Source: CBFHWY01 sp965659675
GTDB taxonomy: Bacteria > Bacteroidota > Bacteroidia > Flavobacteriales_G > Salibacteraceae
Assembly (NCBI GenBank): GCA_965659675.1
Contig: CBFHWY010000049.1
Location: 1-21,265, forward strand
DNA length: 21,265 nt
Reading direction: 5' to 3'
Position numbers and translations under genes: made by a program. Shown piece by piece: positions 1-6,643 of this stretch. The first letter of the stretch is position 1. Every line of letters begins with the position of its first letter. The notes beneath the pieces were generated by a model, which was given only the letters and a program-made list of their open reading frames with translations, was not told the origin of the DNA and did not search any database.

Positions 1-345
1 ATCCCAGCCATCAAAGTTGAGACTCGTTTTCATGTATTCATTCTCCCTTACTTCAATGATCTCTTGTTTCCCATTACCCTGGCTTTCGCTTTTCCAGGTC
101 CACGTGGCGCCGCGACCTTTGCCACCATTTCCATACTCACCAATGAGATTCGGATCAGCTTGCTGCCATGGATCCCATTTTTTCCAGTTTCTAAAATCGG
201 AGATCTGATCGTAAACAGCAGAAGCGGAGGCGTTGATCACAATTGATTTTTCAACTTGCATCTTGCCTGGGGCAAAGATATTTACAGAAAGAAAAGCAAG
301 GACTACAACTCCGAGGCCTATCAATATGTATTTCATGGCTTTCAT
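1..345 (-). CDS. SRPBCC-family (polyketide cyclase/START-like) protein, N-terminal 115 residues, cut by window edge
   Basis: The reverse complement from 345 to base 1 is an uninterrupted reading frame of 115 codons that runs off the window. It begins with a hydrophobic segment (YILIGLGVVVLAFLSVNIFA, about residues 6-25), which is a signal anchor or signal peptide. After it come VEKSIVINASASAVYDQISD and NWKKWDPW, the opening strand and helix typical of SRPBCC ligand-binding folds. Bacteroidota carry many such proteins with one N-terminal membrane segment, and their ligands are generally unknown. Two in-frame ATG codons lie close together (345 and 336). I chose the first because it follows the promoter at 367-393 at a suitable distance. 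The C-terminal part is missing, so no specific function can be given. It is divergent from the M23 peptidase gene. Confidence 0.82.
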   Translation of the reverse strand, partial: MKAMKYILIGLGVVVLAFLSVNIFAPGKMQVEKSIVINASASAVYDQISDFRNWKKWDPWQQADPNLIGEYGNGGKGRGATWTWKSESQGNGKQEIIEVRENEYMKTSLNFDGWD

Positions 346-366
346 AGATGATTTCTTTGGTTTCAT

Positions 367-393
367 CAAAAATAGTGATTGTGTAAGTAACAA
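367..393 (-). promoter_or_regulatory. Bacteroidota-type promoter for the SRPBCC gene
   Basis: On the minus strand TATTTTTG (367-374) matches the Bacteroidota -7 consensus TAnnTTTG. A TTG (391-393) sits 16 bases upstream, close to the expected place of the -33 element. The -7 lies about 20 bases before the ATG at 345. No experimental support is available. Confidence 0.5.
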
Positions 394-457
394 TGCTAAC
401 ATCAAGGCGTTAACGAAAAGAGAACAGTAGTATCGCCAAAACAGCTGCTACTTATTA

Positions 458-465
458 TACTTTTG
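458..465 (+). promoter_or_regulatory. -7 promoter element for the M23/LysM peptidase operon
   Basis: TACTTTTG matches TAnnTTTG exactly and lies only 7 bases before the ATG at 473. The predicted leader is therefore extremely short, possibly leaderless. The bases GGAGG at 465-469 directly after the element could serve as a ribosome-binding site only if transcription starts at or before them. No clear -33 TTG is visible. Confidence 0.45.
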
Positions 466-472
466 GAGGCCG

Positions 473-1594
473 ATGAAAAAAGCACCAATCATTCTTTTTT
501 GTTTCCTACTTAGCCTTGGTTTAAGTAGTCCTGTGCATGCAGGAGACCCTGGGGGGAAGAAGACAAAAAAGGATACGGTATCAGCGGTCGTGCTCTACGG
601 AAATGACTTGCTTTTTCAGTCGATAGAACAGCTTAGCGATGAGCGTATCAATGAGGTTTACGACTCACTAAAGGCATTGCCGACTGCTCCTCAAAACCTT
701 CTGAATCAGATCGACCTTTACCTCAGAGTAAAGGATATGAGCAAGGACGAACTCGCTTTTTTGATGGATTCCTTATTTGAAGCGGATGATGTGGAATATG
801 CACTCATAAATCAGATCAACCTCTATATCATTGAGAATCCACCTTTGGAGATCAAGATAAGTCCGGAGATCACCATTCGAAGGCGTTCGCCATATCCTGC
901 AGATGAGCATTATTATCAGTGGAATACCTCAAAACCGCACCCATACCCTCTCTCACTTTTCAGAAATGATGAAAATAAGGAATTGAGTTTATCAGGGAAG
1001 GATCTCGGAGTCTATCATTCACCTCTTGAGAAGATCGTAATAACCTCAAAATATGGATGGAGAGACGGTCGCTCGCATCGAGGCTATGATCTGGATCTTG
1101 AGGTTTGGGATAAGGTACGCAGTGCATTTGATGGGAAAGTTCGCTTCGCAGGATATTATGGAGGTTATGGCAGGGTGATCGTTGTCAGGCATTACAATGG
1201 TCTGGAAACCGTCTATGCTCATCTTCATCGATATAGGGTAAAGACGGGTGATGAGGTAAAAGCAGGCGATCTGCTGGGATTAGGGGGTAGCTCGGGCCAC
1301 TCTACCGGAAGTCATCTGCATTTTGAGGTAAGGTATAAGGGTATTGCGCTCGACCCAGGGAGCTTCATTAATTTTAAAGAAAAGAAGCTGGTTTCTGATA
1401 GGATCTACCTGAAGAAGAAAAAATATGGATATGCCAGCATTCCGGTGGGCATTCCTTTCCATACTGTTGAGCGCGGAGACTCTCTTTATGGGATCGCAGA
1501 GCGCTATGGAACGAGCGTGGCCAGACTTTGTGAGATTAACAATATCCGCCGCAATGCATACCTAAAGGTTGGACAGCGCATACGAATCATCTGA
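473..1594 (+). CDS. Periplasmic M23 (LytM-type) zinc metallopeptidase with C-terminal LysM domain
   Basis: The 373-residue product is predicted to be exported and to act on peptidoglycan. A signal peptide covers about residues 1-23 (cleavage near PVHA-GD). Residues 24-180 are a poorly conserved charged region. The peptidase core spans about 185-295 and shows the M23 zinc ligands H202 and D206 in SHRGYDLD, plus H283 in HLHFEV (281-283). It also has the second histidine pair H250/H252 in YAHLH. A LysM peptidoglycan-binding module covers residues 330-373 (HTVERGDSLYGIAERYGTS to the end). All active-site residues are present, so it should be an active endopeptidase rather than an EnvC/NlpD-like activator, although that cannot be excluded. 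Its stop codon overlaps the start of the next gene (TGATG), so the two are probably translationally coupled. Confidence 0.92.
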   Translation: MKKAPIILFCFLLSLGLSSPVHAGDPGGKKTKKDTVSAVVLYGNDLLFQSIEQLSDERINEVYDSLKALPTAPQNLLNQIDLYLRVKDMSKDELAFLMDSLFEADDVEYALINQINLYIIENPPLEIKISPEITIRRRSPYPADEHYYQWNTSKPHPYPLSLFRNDENKELSLSGKDLGVYHSPLEKIVITSKYGWRDGRSHRGYDLDLEVWDKVRSAFDGKVRFAGYYGGYGRVIVVRHYNGLETVYAHLHRYRVKTGDEVKAGDLLGLGGSSGHSTGSHLHFEVRYKGIALDPGSFINFKEKKLVSDRIYLKKKKYGYASIPVGIPFHTVERGDSLYGIAERYGTSVARLCEINNIRRNAYLKVGQRIRII

Positions 1595-1938
1595 TGGACT
1601 TTAAGATAGATTTCACGAATTTTCAGGAACACCCAACCAACCGCAGTTTTATGGTGTTCAAGTTCCACCGAAAGGAACAGGCGGACTACTTTGAGGGCTT
1701 GCTACACGAAGCGGCTATTCTTTATGAAAGACATGATGACCTGGATGATCCTGATAAGCCACGTTATTTGTTTGCTGCCCCGAAAAAGCACGAAGACCAG
1801 CTCCGATATCTCAATAACCTGGCGATAGGAAAGTTCAGGTCTAAATTCATTCCCGATCGTTCATTCCGTTTTGTGGTCTTCTTTATCAGTGCGTTGGTCT
1901 TAGCCCTGGCTTTTATTGGCTATTTCAAAGCCACTTAA
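1594..1938 (+). CDS. Small tail-anchored hypothetical protein coupled to the M23 peptidase
   Basis: This 114-residue protein is not from a family I recognise. It has no signal peptide. Residues 1-85 are polar and charged, with FMVFKFHRKEQADYFEGLL near the start and a D/H/K-rich middle. One hydrophobic segment at about 91-111 (RFVVFFISALVLALAFIGYF) ends the protein, which predicts a cytoplasmic domain anchored in the inner membrane by its C-terminus. The ATG at 1594 overlaps the peptidase stop, a strong sign of co-translation. A role linked to the peptidase or to cell-wall remodelling is inferred from position only. Confidence 0.75.
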   Translation: MDFKIDFTNFQEHPTNRSFMVFKFHRKEQADYFEGLLHEAAILYERHDDLDDPDKPRYLFAAPKKHEDQLRYLNNLAIGKFRSKFIPDRSFRFVVFFISALVLALAFIGYFKAT

Positions 1939-1965
1939 TACTTCAAAGTCACCATTGAACGCAGA

Positions 1966-1998
1966 TTGTGATTTCAGAGAGTCACTGCTATACCTTTG
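1966..1998 (+). promoter_or_regulatory. Promoter for the outer-membrane barrel gene
   Basis: TACCTTTG (1991-1998) is an exact TAnnTTTG -7 element. TTG at 1966-1968 lies 22 bases upstream, acceptable for a -33 element. The promoter lies upstream of ATG 2003 but downstream of ATG 1916 in the same frame, which decides the start of the next gene. Confidence 0.55.
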
Positions 1999-2002
1999 CA
2001 TC

Positions 2003-2785
2003 ATGCGCCAGATCGTATTTCTTTTTTTATTGATCCTTTCGGTGCCGGCAATGAGTCAAAAGCGTTTGCTCACCTTTGGTATTGAGCTAAAGCCCATGAT
2101 GCCTGGTGACCTATTTCGTACAGGAACAGCTGAAGTGTCTGAGGCGAATCTCGATTTTAGTATCACCAATAAATTGGGCTATTCTGGAGGTATGTTGGTG
2201 AGGTATGGATTCACTGATGCCATTTCATTGGAATCGGGCATCAACTTTGTGCGAAGGAATTATGAGCTGAGCATAATCGATTCCGATATCGACTTCACCG
2301 GAACAAGTCGATTTGCCGTGATCGGATATGAGATCCCGACACGAGGTCTGGTTTATGTGCGTTTGGCTGAAAGGATCTACATGAATGCCGCCTTTGGCTT
2401 GAGTTTTAACTTCTATCCGTCAGACGTGGCCAGTTTTGGAGATTATTTTGAGCATATATCTGTGCGACGTTCATGGATTCAAACCGCTGGGGTAGCTAAC
2501 CTTGGGTGGGAATACAGAACTTACGAAAAAGGGACTTTCTATCTGGGGGCGTCTTTTCACAGGCCCTTTGGTAATATGTATCGAAGTTTTTTGACCTACC
2601 TCACCGACAGCTACTTTACTGAGGTAGCAACGGATCTAAATGCGGCTTATTTAACGATGGATCTGCGTTATTTCTTTCACGAAGAACCCATGAAGAAGAA
2701 GCGAAAAGAGAAAAAAGACAACAAGCTTCGAGAGTTTCGCAAGATGCAAAAAGACAGGGAAAGAAAGAAACGACGGGAGAAGTAG
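2003..2785 (+). CDS. Outer-membrane beta-barrel protein with a lysine/arginine-rich C-terminal tail
   Basis: The frame is open from 1916, but the true start is ATG 2003. From there a clean signal peptide appears (MRQIVFLFLLILSVPAMSQ), and the promoter -7 element ends at 1998. The 260-residue product shows alternating polar/aromatic strands (GGMLVRYGFTDAISLESGIN, RGLVYVRLAERIYMNAAFG, YLTMDLRYFF), as in small porin-like or opacity-type barrels of Bacteroidota. The last predicted strand ends near residue 225. It is followed by about 35 residues of which 19 of the last 30 are Lys or Arg. Such a tail is unusual after a barrel, where an aromatic C-terminus is expected, and might interact with nucleic acid, LPS or peptidoglycan. 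No ligand or specific function can be assigned. Confidence 0.78.
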   Translation: MRQIVFLFLLILSVPAMSQKRLLTFGIELKPMMPGDLFRTGTAEVSEANLDFSITNKLGYSGGMLVRYGFTDAISLESGINFVRRNYELSIIDSDIDFTGTSRFAVIGYEIPTRGLVYVRLAERIYMNAAFGLSFNFYPSDVASFGDYFEHISVRRSWIQTAGVANLGWEYRTYEKGTFYLGASFHRPFGNMYRSFLTYLTDSYFTEVATDLNAAYLTMDLRYFFHEEPMKKKRKEKKDNKLREFRKMQKDRERKKRREK

Positions 2786-2889
2786 CTCGTTTGTTCATCG
2801 TAAATCGACAAAGGACTGTTGATTTCTATCCAACTTAAGCCCTCCAATGCCGCTTTTCATGTTATTCCTTTGATCAAACCGAGAGAAAA

Positions 2890-3210
2890 ATGGCATATTC
2901 TAAAAAAGACCAGTTCAAAGATCCTGATATTAAGATATCTCGCTTTGCAAAGGCATTGGCTCACCCAGCAAGGGTGGCTGTATTAAAGATACTCGTAGAA
3001 CGAGGTACCTGTATTTGTGGGGATTTTGTGGAAGCACTTCCGCTGTCTCAATCAACTGTTTCACAGCATTTGAATGAGCTCAAAGCTGCGGGTATCGTTA
3101 CCTCCAGAATTGATGGTCCACGTGTCGCTTACAAGATCGACGACAGGAATTGGGCCCTGGCCAAACATCATTTAGGAGGATTCTTTAACCGTCTGAGTAC
3201 GGCTGCCTGA
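2890..3210 (+). CDS. ArsR/SmtB-family winged-helix transcriptional regulator
   Basis: The 106-residue protein has the ArsR layout: a helix with LAHPARVAVLKIL (about 23-35), a recognition helix-turn-helix LSQSTVSQHLNELKAAGIV (52-70), and a wing containing RIDGPRVAYKID (73-84). C41 and C43 (TCICGDF) stand where ArsR-type sensors place the metalloid-binding CxC of the ELCVCDL motif, so thiol-based metal(loid) or redox sensing is possible. No arsenite, zinc or copper transport gene is adjacent. The neighbours are an outer-membrane barrel gene upstream and proS downstream. Targets are unknown. The upstream bases TTCCTTTG (2865-2872) are only a near match to the -7 consensus. Confidence 0.88.
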   Translation: MAYSKKDQFKDPDIKISRFAKALAHPARVAVLKILVERGTCICGDFVEALPLSQSTVSQHLNELKAAGIVTSRIDGPRVAYKIDDRNWALAKHHLGGFFNRLSTAA

Positions 3211-3220
3211 AGCAGTTTCC

Positions 3221-3228
3221 TATTTTTG
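3221..3228 (+). promoter_or_regulatory. -7 promoter element for proS
   Basis: TATTTTTG matches TAnnTTTG exactly and lies 21 bases before the ATG of proS. It sits just after the ArsR stop codon (3208-3210). No good -33 TTG is seen. The remaining leader is almost entirely the hairpin at 3231-3247. Confidence 0.5.
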
Positions 3229-3230
3229 CC

Positions 3231-3247
3231 GCTTGCATAAGGCAAGC
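3231..3247 (+). promoter_or_regulatory. Hairpin filling the proS leader
   Basis: GCTTGC (3231-3236), a five-base loop ATAAG, then GCAAGC (3242-3247) form a perfect 6-bp stem ending two bases before ATG 3250. No Shine-Dalgarno sequence is visible. The hairpin could hold the start region or protect the 5' end. Its function is inferred only from position. Confidence 0.3.
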
Positions 3248-3249
3248 AT

Positions 3250-4722
3250 ATGGCAAAAGATTTCACAACAAGAGAAGAAGACTACTCAAAGTGGTATAAC
3301 GATTTAGTGGTCCGAGCAGACCTCGCTGAAAATTCAGATGTCCGCGGATGTATGGTTATAAAGCCATACGGCTATGGCATTTGGGAGAAGATGCAGCGAC
3401 AGCTCGACCAGATGTTCAAGGATACTGGACATCAAAATGCCTATTTCCCTCTCTTCATCCCTAAATCTTACATGTCAAAAGAAGCCGCCCACGTGGAAGG
3501 CTTTGCCAAAGAATGTGCGGTTGTTACACATTATCGCCTTAAGAATGATGAAGACGGTAAAGGGGTTGTGGTTGACCCAGATGCAAAGCTTGAAGAAGAG
3601 TTGATCATTCGTCCAACGTCAGAGACCATCATTTGGAATACCTACCGAAACTGGATTCAGAGCTACAGGGATCTTCCCATTCTGGTAAATCAGTGGGCCA
3701 ACGTGGTTCGTTGGGAAATGAGAACAAGGTTATTTCTGAGGACAGCGGAATTTCTTTGGCAGGAAGGGCATACTGCTCATGCGACTCGCGAGGAAGCGAT
3801 AACTGAGGCTGAAACCATGCTCGATGTCTATGCCGAGTTTGCTGAGAAATACATGGCTATGCCAGTGATCAAAGGGATCAAATCCGAATCTGAGCGTTTT
3901 GCGGGGGCGGAAGAGACCTATTGTATTGAGGCCTTGATGCAGGACGGAAAGGCATTACAGGCTGGCACGTCGCATTTTCTTGGTCAGAATTTCGCAAAGG
4001 CCTTTGATGTAAAATTCACATCAAAAGAAGGAAAGCAAGAGTATGTATGGGCCACATCATGGGGCGTTTCAACCCGTTTGATGGGAGCACTGGTGATGTC
4101 TCATTCAGATGATCAGGGACTTGTTCTTCCACCTAGATTGGCGCCAATACAAGTGGTGATTGTTCCGATCTATAAATCAGAGGAACAGTTTAACGCGATC
4201 AGTGAAAAGGCCAATGAGATCATGAACGCCTTAAAGAATAAGGGAATTAGTGTGAAGTTCGACGACCGCGATACACACAAACCAGGCTGGAAATTCGCTG
4301 AATATGAGTTAAAAGGAGTTCCGGTGCGCCTTGGTATTGGTCCACGCGACCTCGAGAATGGAACCGTTGAGCTGGCCCGAAGAGACACTTTAAGCAAGGA
4401 GGTTGTACACCTTGATGGAATAGAATCTCATATCGAATTTGTTCTTGAGGATATTCAGCATAATCTCTTCAAAAAAGCTCAGGAAAGAACAAAGCAGAAT
4501 ACTCATGAAGCTAACAGCTGGGATGAATTCAAGGCTAAGATCGAAGACGGTGGTTTTGTTCTTGCGCATTGGGATGGTACTGCTGAAACAGAAGATAAGA
4601 TCAAAGAAGAAACCAAAGCGACCATTCGTTGCATTCCACTTGACTCAAAGCATGAGCCTGGTCAATGCATACTTTCAGGAAAGCCAAGTGAGAGGAAGGT
4701 GATCTTCGCCAAGGCATATTAA
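3250..4722 (+). CDS. proS: Prolyl-tRNA synthetase, archaeal/eukaryote type
   Basis: This 490-residue class II synthetase charges tRNA-Pro with proline. It belongs to the shorter form that lacks the bacterial editing insertion (the bacterial form is about 570 residues or more), as is usual in Bacteroidota. Visible elements are the motif 1 region around KPYGYGIWEKMQRQLDQMF (38-56), the RPTSET loop (121-126), motif 2 RWEMRTRLFLRTAEFLWQEG (154-173), GTSHFLGQNF (239-248) and motif 3 with SHSDDQGLVLPPRLAP (284-299). The anticodon-binding domain starts near VVIVPIY (302-308), and the protein ends in the typical C-terminal tyrosine. In the C-terminal zinc-type domain only C461 and C473 are seen, so the four-cysteine zinc site of archaeal homologues is probably lost. 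The next gene begins one base after the stop. Confidence 0.97.
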   Translation: MAKDFTTREEDYSKWYNDLVVRADLAENSDVRGCMVIKPYGYGIWEKMQRQLDQMFKDTGHQNAYFPLFIPKSYMSKEAAHVEGFAKECAVVTHYRLKNDEDGKGVVVDPDAKLEEELIIRPTSETIIWNTYRNWIQSYRDLPILVNQWANVVRWEMRTRLFLRTAEFLWQEGHTAHATREEAITEAETMLDVYAEFAEKYMAMPVIKGIKSESERFAGAEETYCIEALMQDGKALQAGTSHFLGQNFAKAFDVKFTSKEGKQEYVWATSWGVSTRLMGALVMSHSDDQGLVLPPRLAPIQVVIVPIYKSEEQFNAISEKANEIMNALKNKGISVKFDDRDTHKPGWKFAEYELKGVPVRLGIGPRDLENGTVELARRDTLSKEVVHLDGIESHIEFVLEDIQHNLFKKAQERTKQNTHEANSWDEFKAKIEDGGFVLAHWDGTAETEDKIKEETKATIRCIPLDSKHEPGQCILSGKPSERKVIFAKAY

Positions 4723-4723
4723 A

Positions 4724-5416
4724 ATGGATAGAAAGAAGGAGATCATAGACACTCTTGGGCGAAAAGCTCTTTGCAAGCAACAGGTCTTCACATTGACGGA
4801 AGACTATTTCAAGATGCTCAAGATCCTACTTGCGAAGCTCTGTGAAGAGTACCGTAATGAGCTAGACGGAGAGGAGCTCAAGAAAAAGGTTGAGATCGGC
4901 TTCAAGTCGAGCAGTAAATACGAAGCTCAGTTTAAATTTAGTGGAGACACCCTCGTATTTCATATGCATACCAATGTCTTTCGTTTTGATGATCAACACC
5001 GACTCTGGAAAACGTCTTACTTGAAGGAGGATGAGCTTAGAAGTTATTGCGGGGTGATCAATATTTATAATTTCCTCTCTGATTCCCTAAAGTACAATCG
5101 GGTAAATGATGCTGGATATCTTATCGGAAGAATATTCATCAATAAGGATCGCCATTTCTTTCTTGAAGGCAAAAAGCAGTTAGGATTTGTTTACAATCGC
5201 TTTGACAGAGACGAGCTAGATAAGGATAAACTTAGAGATATGATCGAAGCGTCCATTATGTTCAGCCTCGACTTCGACCTCTATACGCCCAAGTTTGATC
5301 GCGTTCATATGGTCTCAGTGGATCAGATCATGGAATTGGGGAATAATCCAAGATTAAGAACAGAAAAACGCCTGGGTTTTCAGTTCAATTTTAAGGATGA
5401 TGAAACTAAAGCTTGA
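4724..5416 (+). CDS. Hypothetical soluble protein cotranscribed with proS
   Basis: I do not recognise this 230-residue protein. It has no signal peptide or membrane segment and is predicted to be cytoplasmic, rich in charged and aromatic residues. The N-terminal 60 residues look helical (TLTEDYFKMLKILLAKLCEE). The middle looks strand-rich (EAQFKFSGDTLVFHMHTNVF, then HRLWKTSY), followed by DAGYLIGRIFINKDRHFFLE. The start ATG lies one base after the proS stop codon, so it almost certainly shares the proS mRNA. The frame is intact with ordinary codon use for the region. No function is proposed. Confidence 0.85.
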   Translation: MDRKKEIIDTLGRKALCKQQVFTLTEDYFKMLKILLAKLCEEYRNELDGEELKKKVEIGFKSSSKYEAQFKFSGDTLVFHMHTNVFRFDDQHRLWKTSYLKEDELRSYCGVINIYNFLSDSLKYNRVNDAGYLIGRIFINKDRHFFLEGKKQLGFVYNRFDRDELDKDKLRDMIEASIMFSLDFDLYTPKFDRVHMVSVDQIMELGNNPRLRTEKRLGFQFNFKDDETKA

Positions 5417-5454
5417 ATTTTTTTATTCAACTGGAATTTAATCTCAAAAATATT

Positions 5455-5462
5455 TACATTTG
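5455..5462 (+). promoter_or_regulatory. -7 promoter element for the tRNA-Glu/rpsT unit
   Basis: TACATTTG is an exact TAnnTTTG match located 28 bases before the tRNA 5' end. It is preceded by an A/T-rich stretch (5420-5454). No second consensus lies between the tRNA and rpsT. Confidence 0.55.
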
Positions 5463-5465
5463 CGC

Positions 5466-5483
5466 TCCCGTTTTCGAAAGGGA
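5466..5483 (+). other. Small hairpin in the tRNA-Glu precursor leader
   Basis: TCCC and GGGA arms enclose a short A/T inner stem (TT/AA, next to one G-A mismatch) and a TTCG tetraloop. It lies between the promoter and the mature tRNA, so it would be part of the 5' leader removed by RNase P. It might help processing or be incidental. Confidence 0.25.
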
Positions 5484-5490
5484 AAAAAAC

Positions 5491-5562
5491 GGTCCGTTCG
5501 TCTAGGGGTTAGGACGCCAGGTTTTCATCCTGGTAACAGGGGTTCGAATCCCCTACGGACTG
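5491..5562 (+). tRNA. tRNA-Glu (anticodon TTC)
   Basis: The 72-base cloverleaf is complete. The acceptor is GGTCCGT with ACGGACT (first pair G-T wobble), the D arm GTCTAGGGGTTAGGAC, the anticodon stem CCAGG/CCTGG with loop TTTTCAT giving anticodon TTC at 5524-5526. The T arm is GGGGTTCGAATCCCC. Discriminator G is at 5562. CCA is not encoded, as is common in Bacteroidota. The sequence closely resembles tRNA-Glu of other bacteria. It lies 24 bases before rpsT. Confidence 0.97.
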
Positions 5563-5586
5563 CAAGTAAAATATAGGAAAGAGCAC

Positions 5587-5838
5587 ATGGCTAATCATAA
5601 ATCAGCACTTAAGAGAATTCGTCAGATCAGCGTAAGGAGAGATCGTAATCGCTATTATTTCAAAACCATGAGGAACGCTGTTCGCGATCTTCGTGAATTG
5701 ACTGACAAGAAAGAAGCAGAAAAGCGTCTGCCGGAGGTTTATGCGATGATCGATAAACTTGCTAAGAAGAATGTCATTCACAACAACAAAGCCGCAAACC
5801 TTAAGAGCAAACTTTCAAAGAAAGTAGCCTCACTCTAA
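5587..5838 (+). CDS. rpsT: 30S ribosomal protein bS20
   Basis: The 83-residue basic helical protein has the bS20 hallmarks: the opening MANHKSALKRIRQ, an internal region rich in Arg/Lys, and the closing segment KNVIHNNKAANLKSKLSKKV. It binds 16S rRNA in the small subunit. A purine-rich sequence (AGGAAAGAG, ending four bases before the ATG) gives a plausible ribosome-binding site. No promoter is seen between it and the tRNA-Glu gene just upstream, and a strong terminator follows at 5860, so tRNA and rpsT seem to form one transcription unit. Confidence 0.97.
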   Translation: MANHKSALKRIRQISVRRDRNRYYFKTMRNAVRDLRELTDKKEAEKRLPEVYAMIDKLAKKNVIHNNKAANLKSKLSKKVASL

Positions 5839-5859
5839 TTTCTGGAATGAACTTATGAC

Positions 5860-5897
5860 AAAAGCCTTCTCGTTTTTCGAGAGGGCTTTTTTATTTT
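5860..5897 (+). terminator. Strong intrinsic terminator after rpsT
   Basis: A 13-bp stem (AAAAGCCTTCTCG, 5860-5872, with CGAGAGGGCTTTT, 5878-5890, one G-T pair) closes a TTTTT loop. It is followed by a T-rich tail to 5897. It ends the tRNA-Glu/rpsT unit and lies seven bases before the radC start, so radC needs its own promoter or readthrough. Confidence 0.9.
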
Positions 5898-5903
5898 GAT
5901 GTC

Positions 5904-6599
5904 ATGGAAAATGAACATCATCCAATTGCGCTCTGGAGGGAAGATGATCGCCCGAGGGAGAAGTTCATGCACAAAGGTCGAAATGCATTGAGTGATGCAG
6001 AGCTGCTTGCCATCATTCTGGGCAGCGGAAGTTCACGAGAGTCAGCAGTTGAGCTATCAAAAAGAATTTTGAAAGATTTCAGTTCACTGCGTGATCTGGG
6101 CACGGCAGACCTTAGCAGTCTTACCAACTATCGCGGAATCGGTGAAGCTAAGGCGATCAGTTTGATGGCTTGTATGGAGGTGGCCAGAAGATCAAGAAAT
6201 CAAAACAAAAGCGAAAAGAGTCCGATTCAGTCATCTCAACAAGCATTTCATGTGCTCTATCCGAAATTAGCAGACCTTCAACACGAGGAGTTTTGGATCC
6301 TACTTTTAAATCGAGCCAATTATCTTATTCGACCGCTTCATATCAGTACTGGCGGAATGAGCGGAACCGTAGCCGATGCAAAGCTTATTTTCCGCCATGC
6401 GATCGAACAATGTGCTTCAGCACTTATTCTGGCGCATAACCACCCTTCGGGAAATCGAAATCCAAGTGAGGCCGATAAAAAGCTCACTCGTCAACTGAAA
6501 AAGGCCGCTGAATTACTTGATATTGCGGTATTGGATCATCTTATTCTGGCTGATGACACCTATTTCAGCTTCGCGGATGAAGGACTAATGACAGGCTGA
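5904..6599 (+). CDS. radC: RadC-family JAB/MPN domain protein
   Basis: The 231-residue protein has a helix-hairpin-helix segment (NYRGIGEAKA, about 75-84) and a JAMM/MPN+ domain. The putative metal site is E128 or E129, H178 and H180 (AHNHPSG, 177-183) and D191 after NPSEAD. RadC proteins were once linked to DNA repair, but their biochemical role remains unsettled. The full length and intact JAMM residues indicate a functional gene. The start ATG 5904 immediately follows the rpsT terminator. Only a degenerate -7 (TTATTTTG, overlapping the terminator tail) is visible. Confidence 0.95.
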   Translation: MENEHHPIALWREDDRPREKFMHKGRNALSDAELLAIILGSGSSRESAVELSKRILKDFSSLRDLGTADLSSLTNYRGIGEAKAISLMACMEVARRSRNQNKSEKSPIQSSQQAFHVLYPKLADLQHEEFWILLLNRANYLIRPLHISTGGMSGTVADAKLIFRHAIEQCASALILAHNHPSGNRNPSEADKKLTRQLKKAAELLDIAVLDHLILADDTYFSFADEGLMTG

Positions 6600-6616
6600 A
6601 TAGCCGCAATAAATGC

Positions 6617-6624
6617 TACATTTG
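6617..6624 (+). promoter_or_regulatory. -7 promoter element for the DUF1573-yajC-YbbR-coaE operon
   Basis: TACATTTG matches TAnnTTTG exactly, 19 bases before ATG 6644 and just after the radC stop. No convincing -33 TTG is seen. Tight spacing of the next four genes suggests that all are read from here. Confidence 0.5.
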
Positions 6625-6643
6625 CGCAAATCTTTACAAGAAG

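Noticed and set aside
17..430. Plus-strand open frames of 60-65 codons at the window start
   Set aside because: They lie opposite a well-supported minus-strand SRPBCC gene or in the divergent intergenic region. Their translations show no domain-like features.
1916..2002. Extended N-terminus of the barrel protein from ATG 1916
   Set aside because: It would place 29 non-conserved residues before a perfect signal peptide, overlap the upstream gene, and start before the promoter at 1966-1998.
2865..2872. TTCCTTTG as a promoter -7 for the ArsR gene
   Set aside because: The second base, A in the consensus, is T, and no -33 TTG lies at a suitable distance. Too weak to list.
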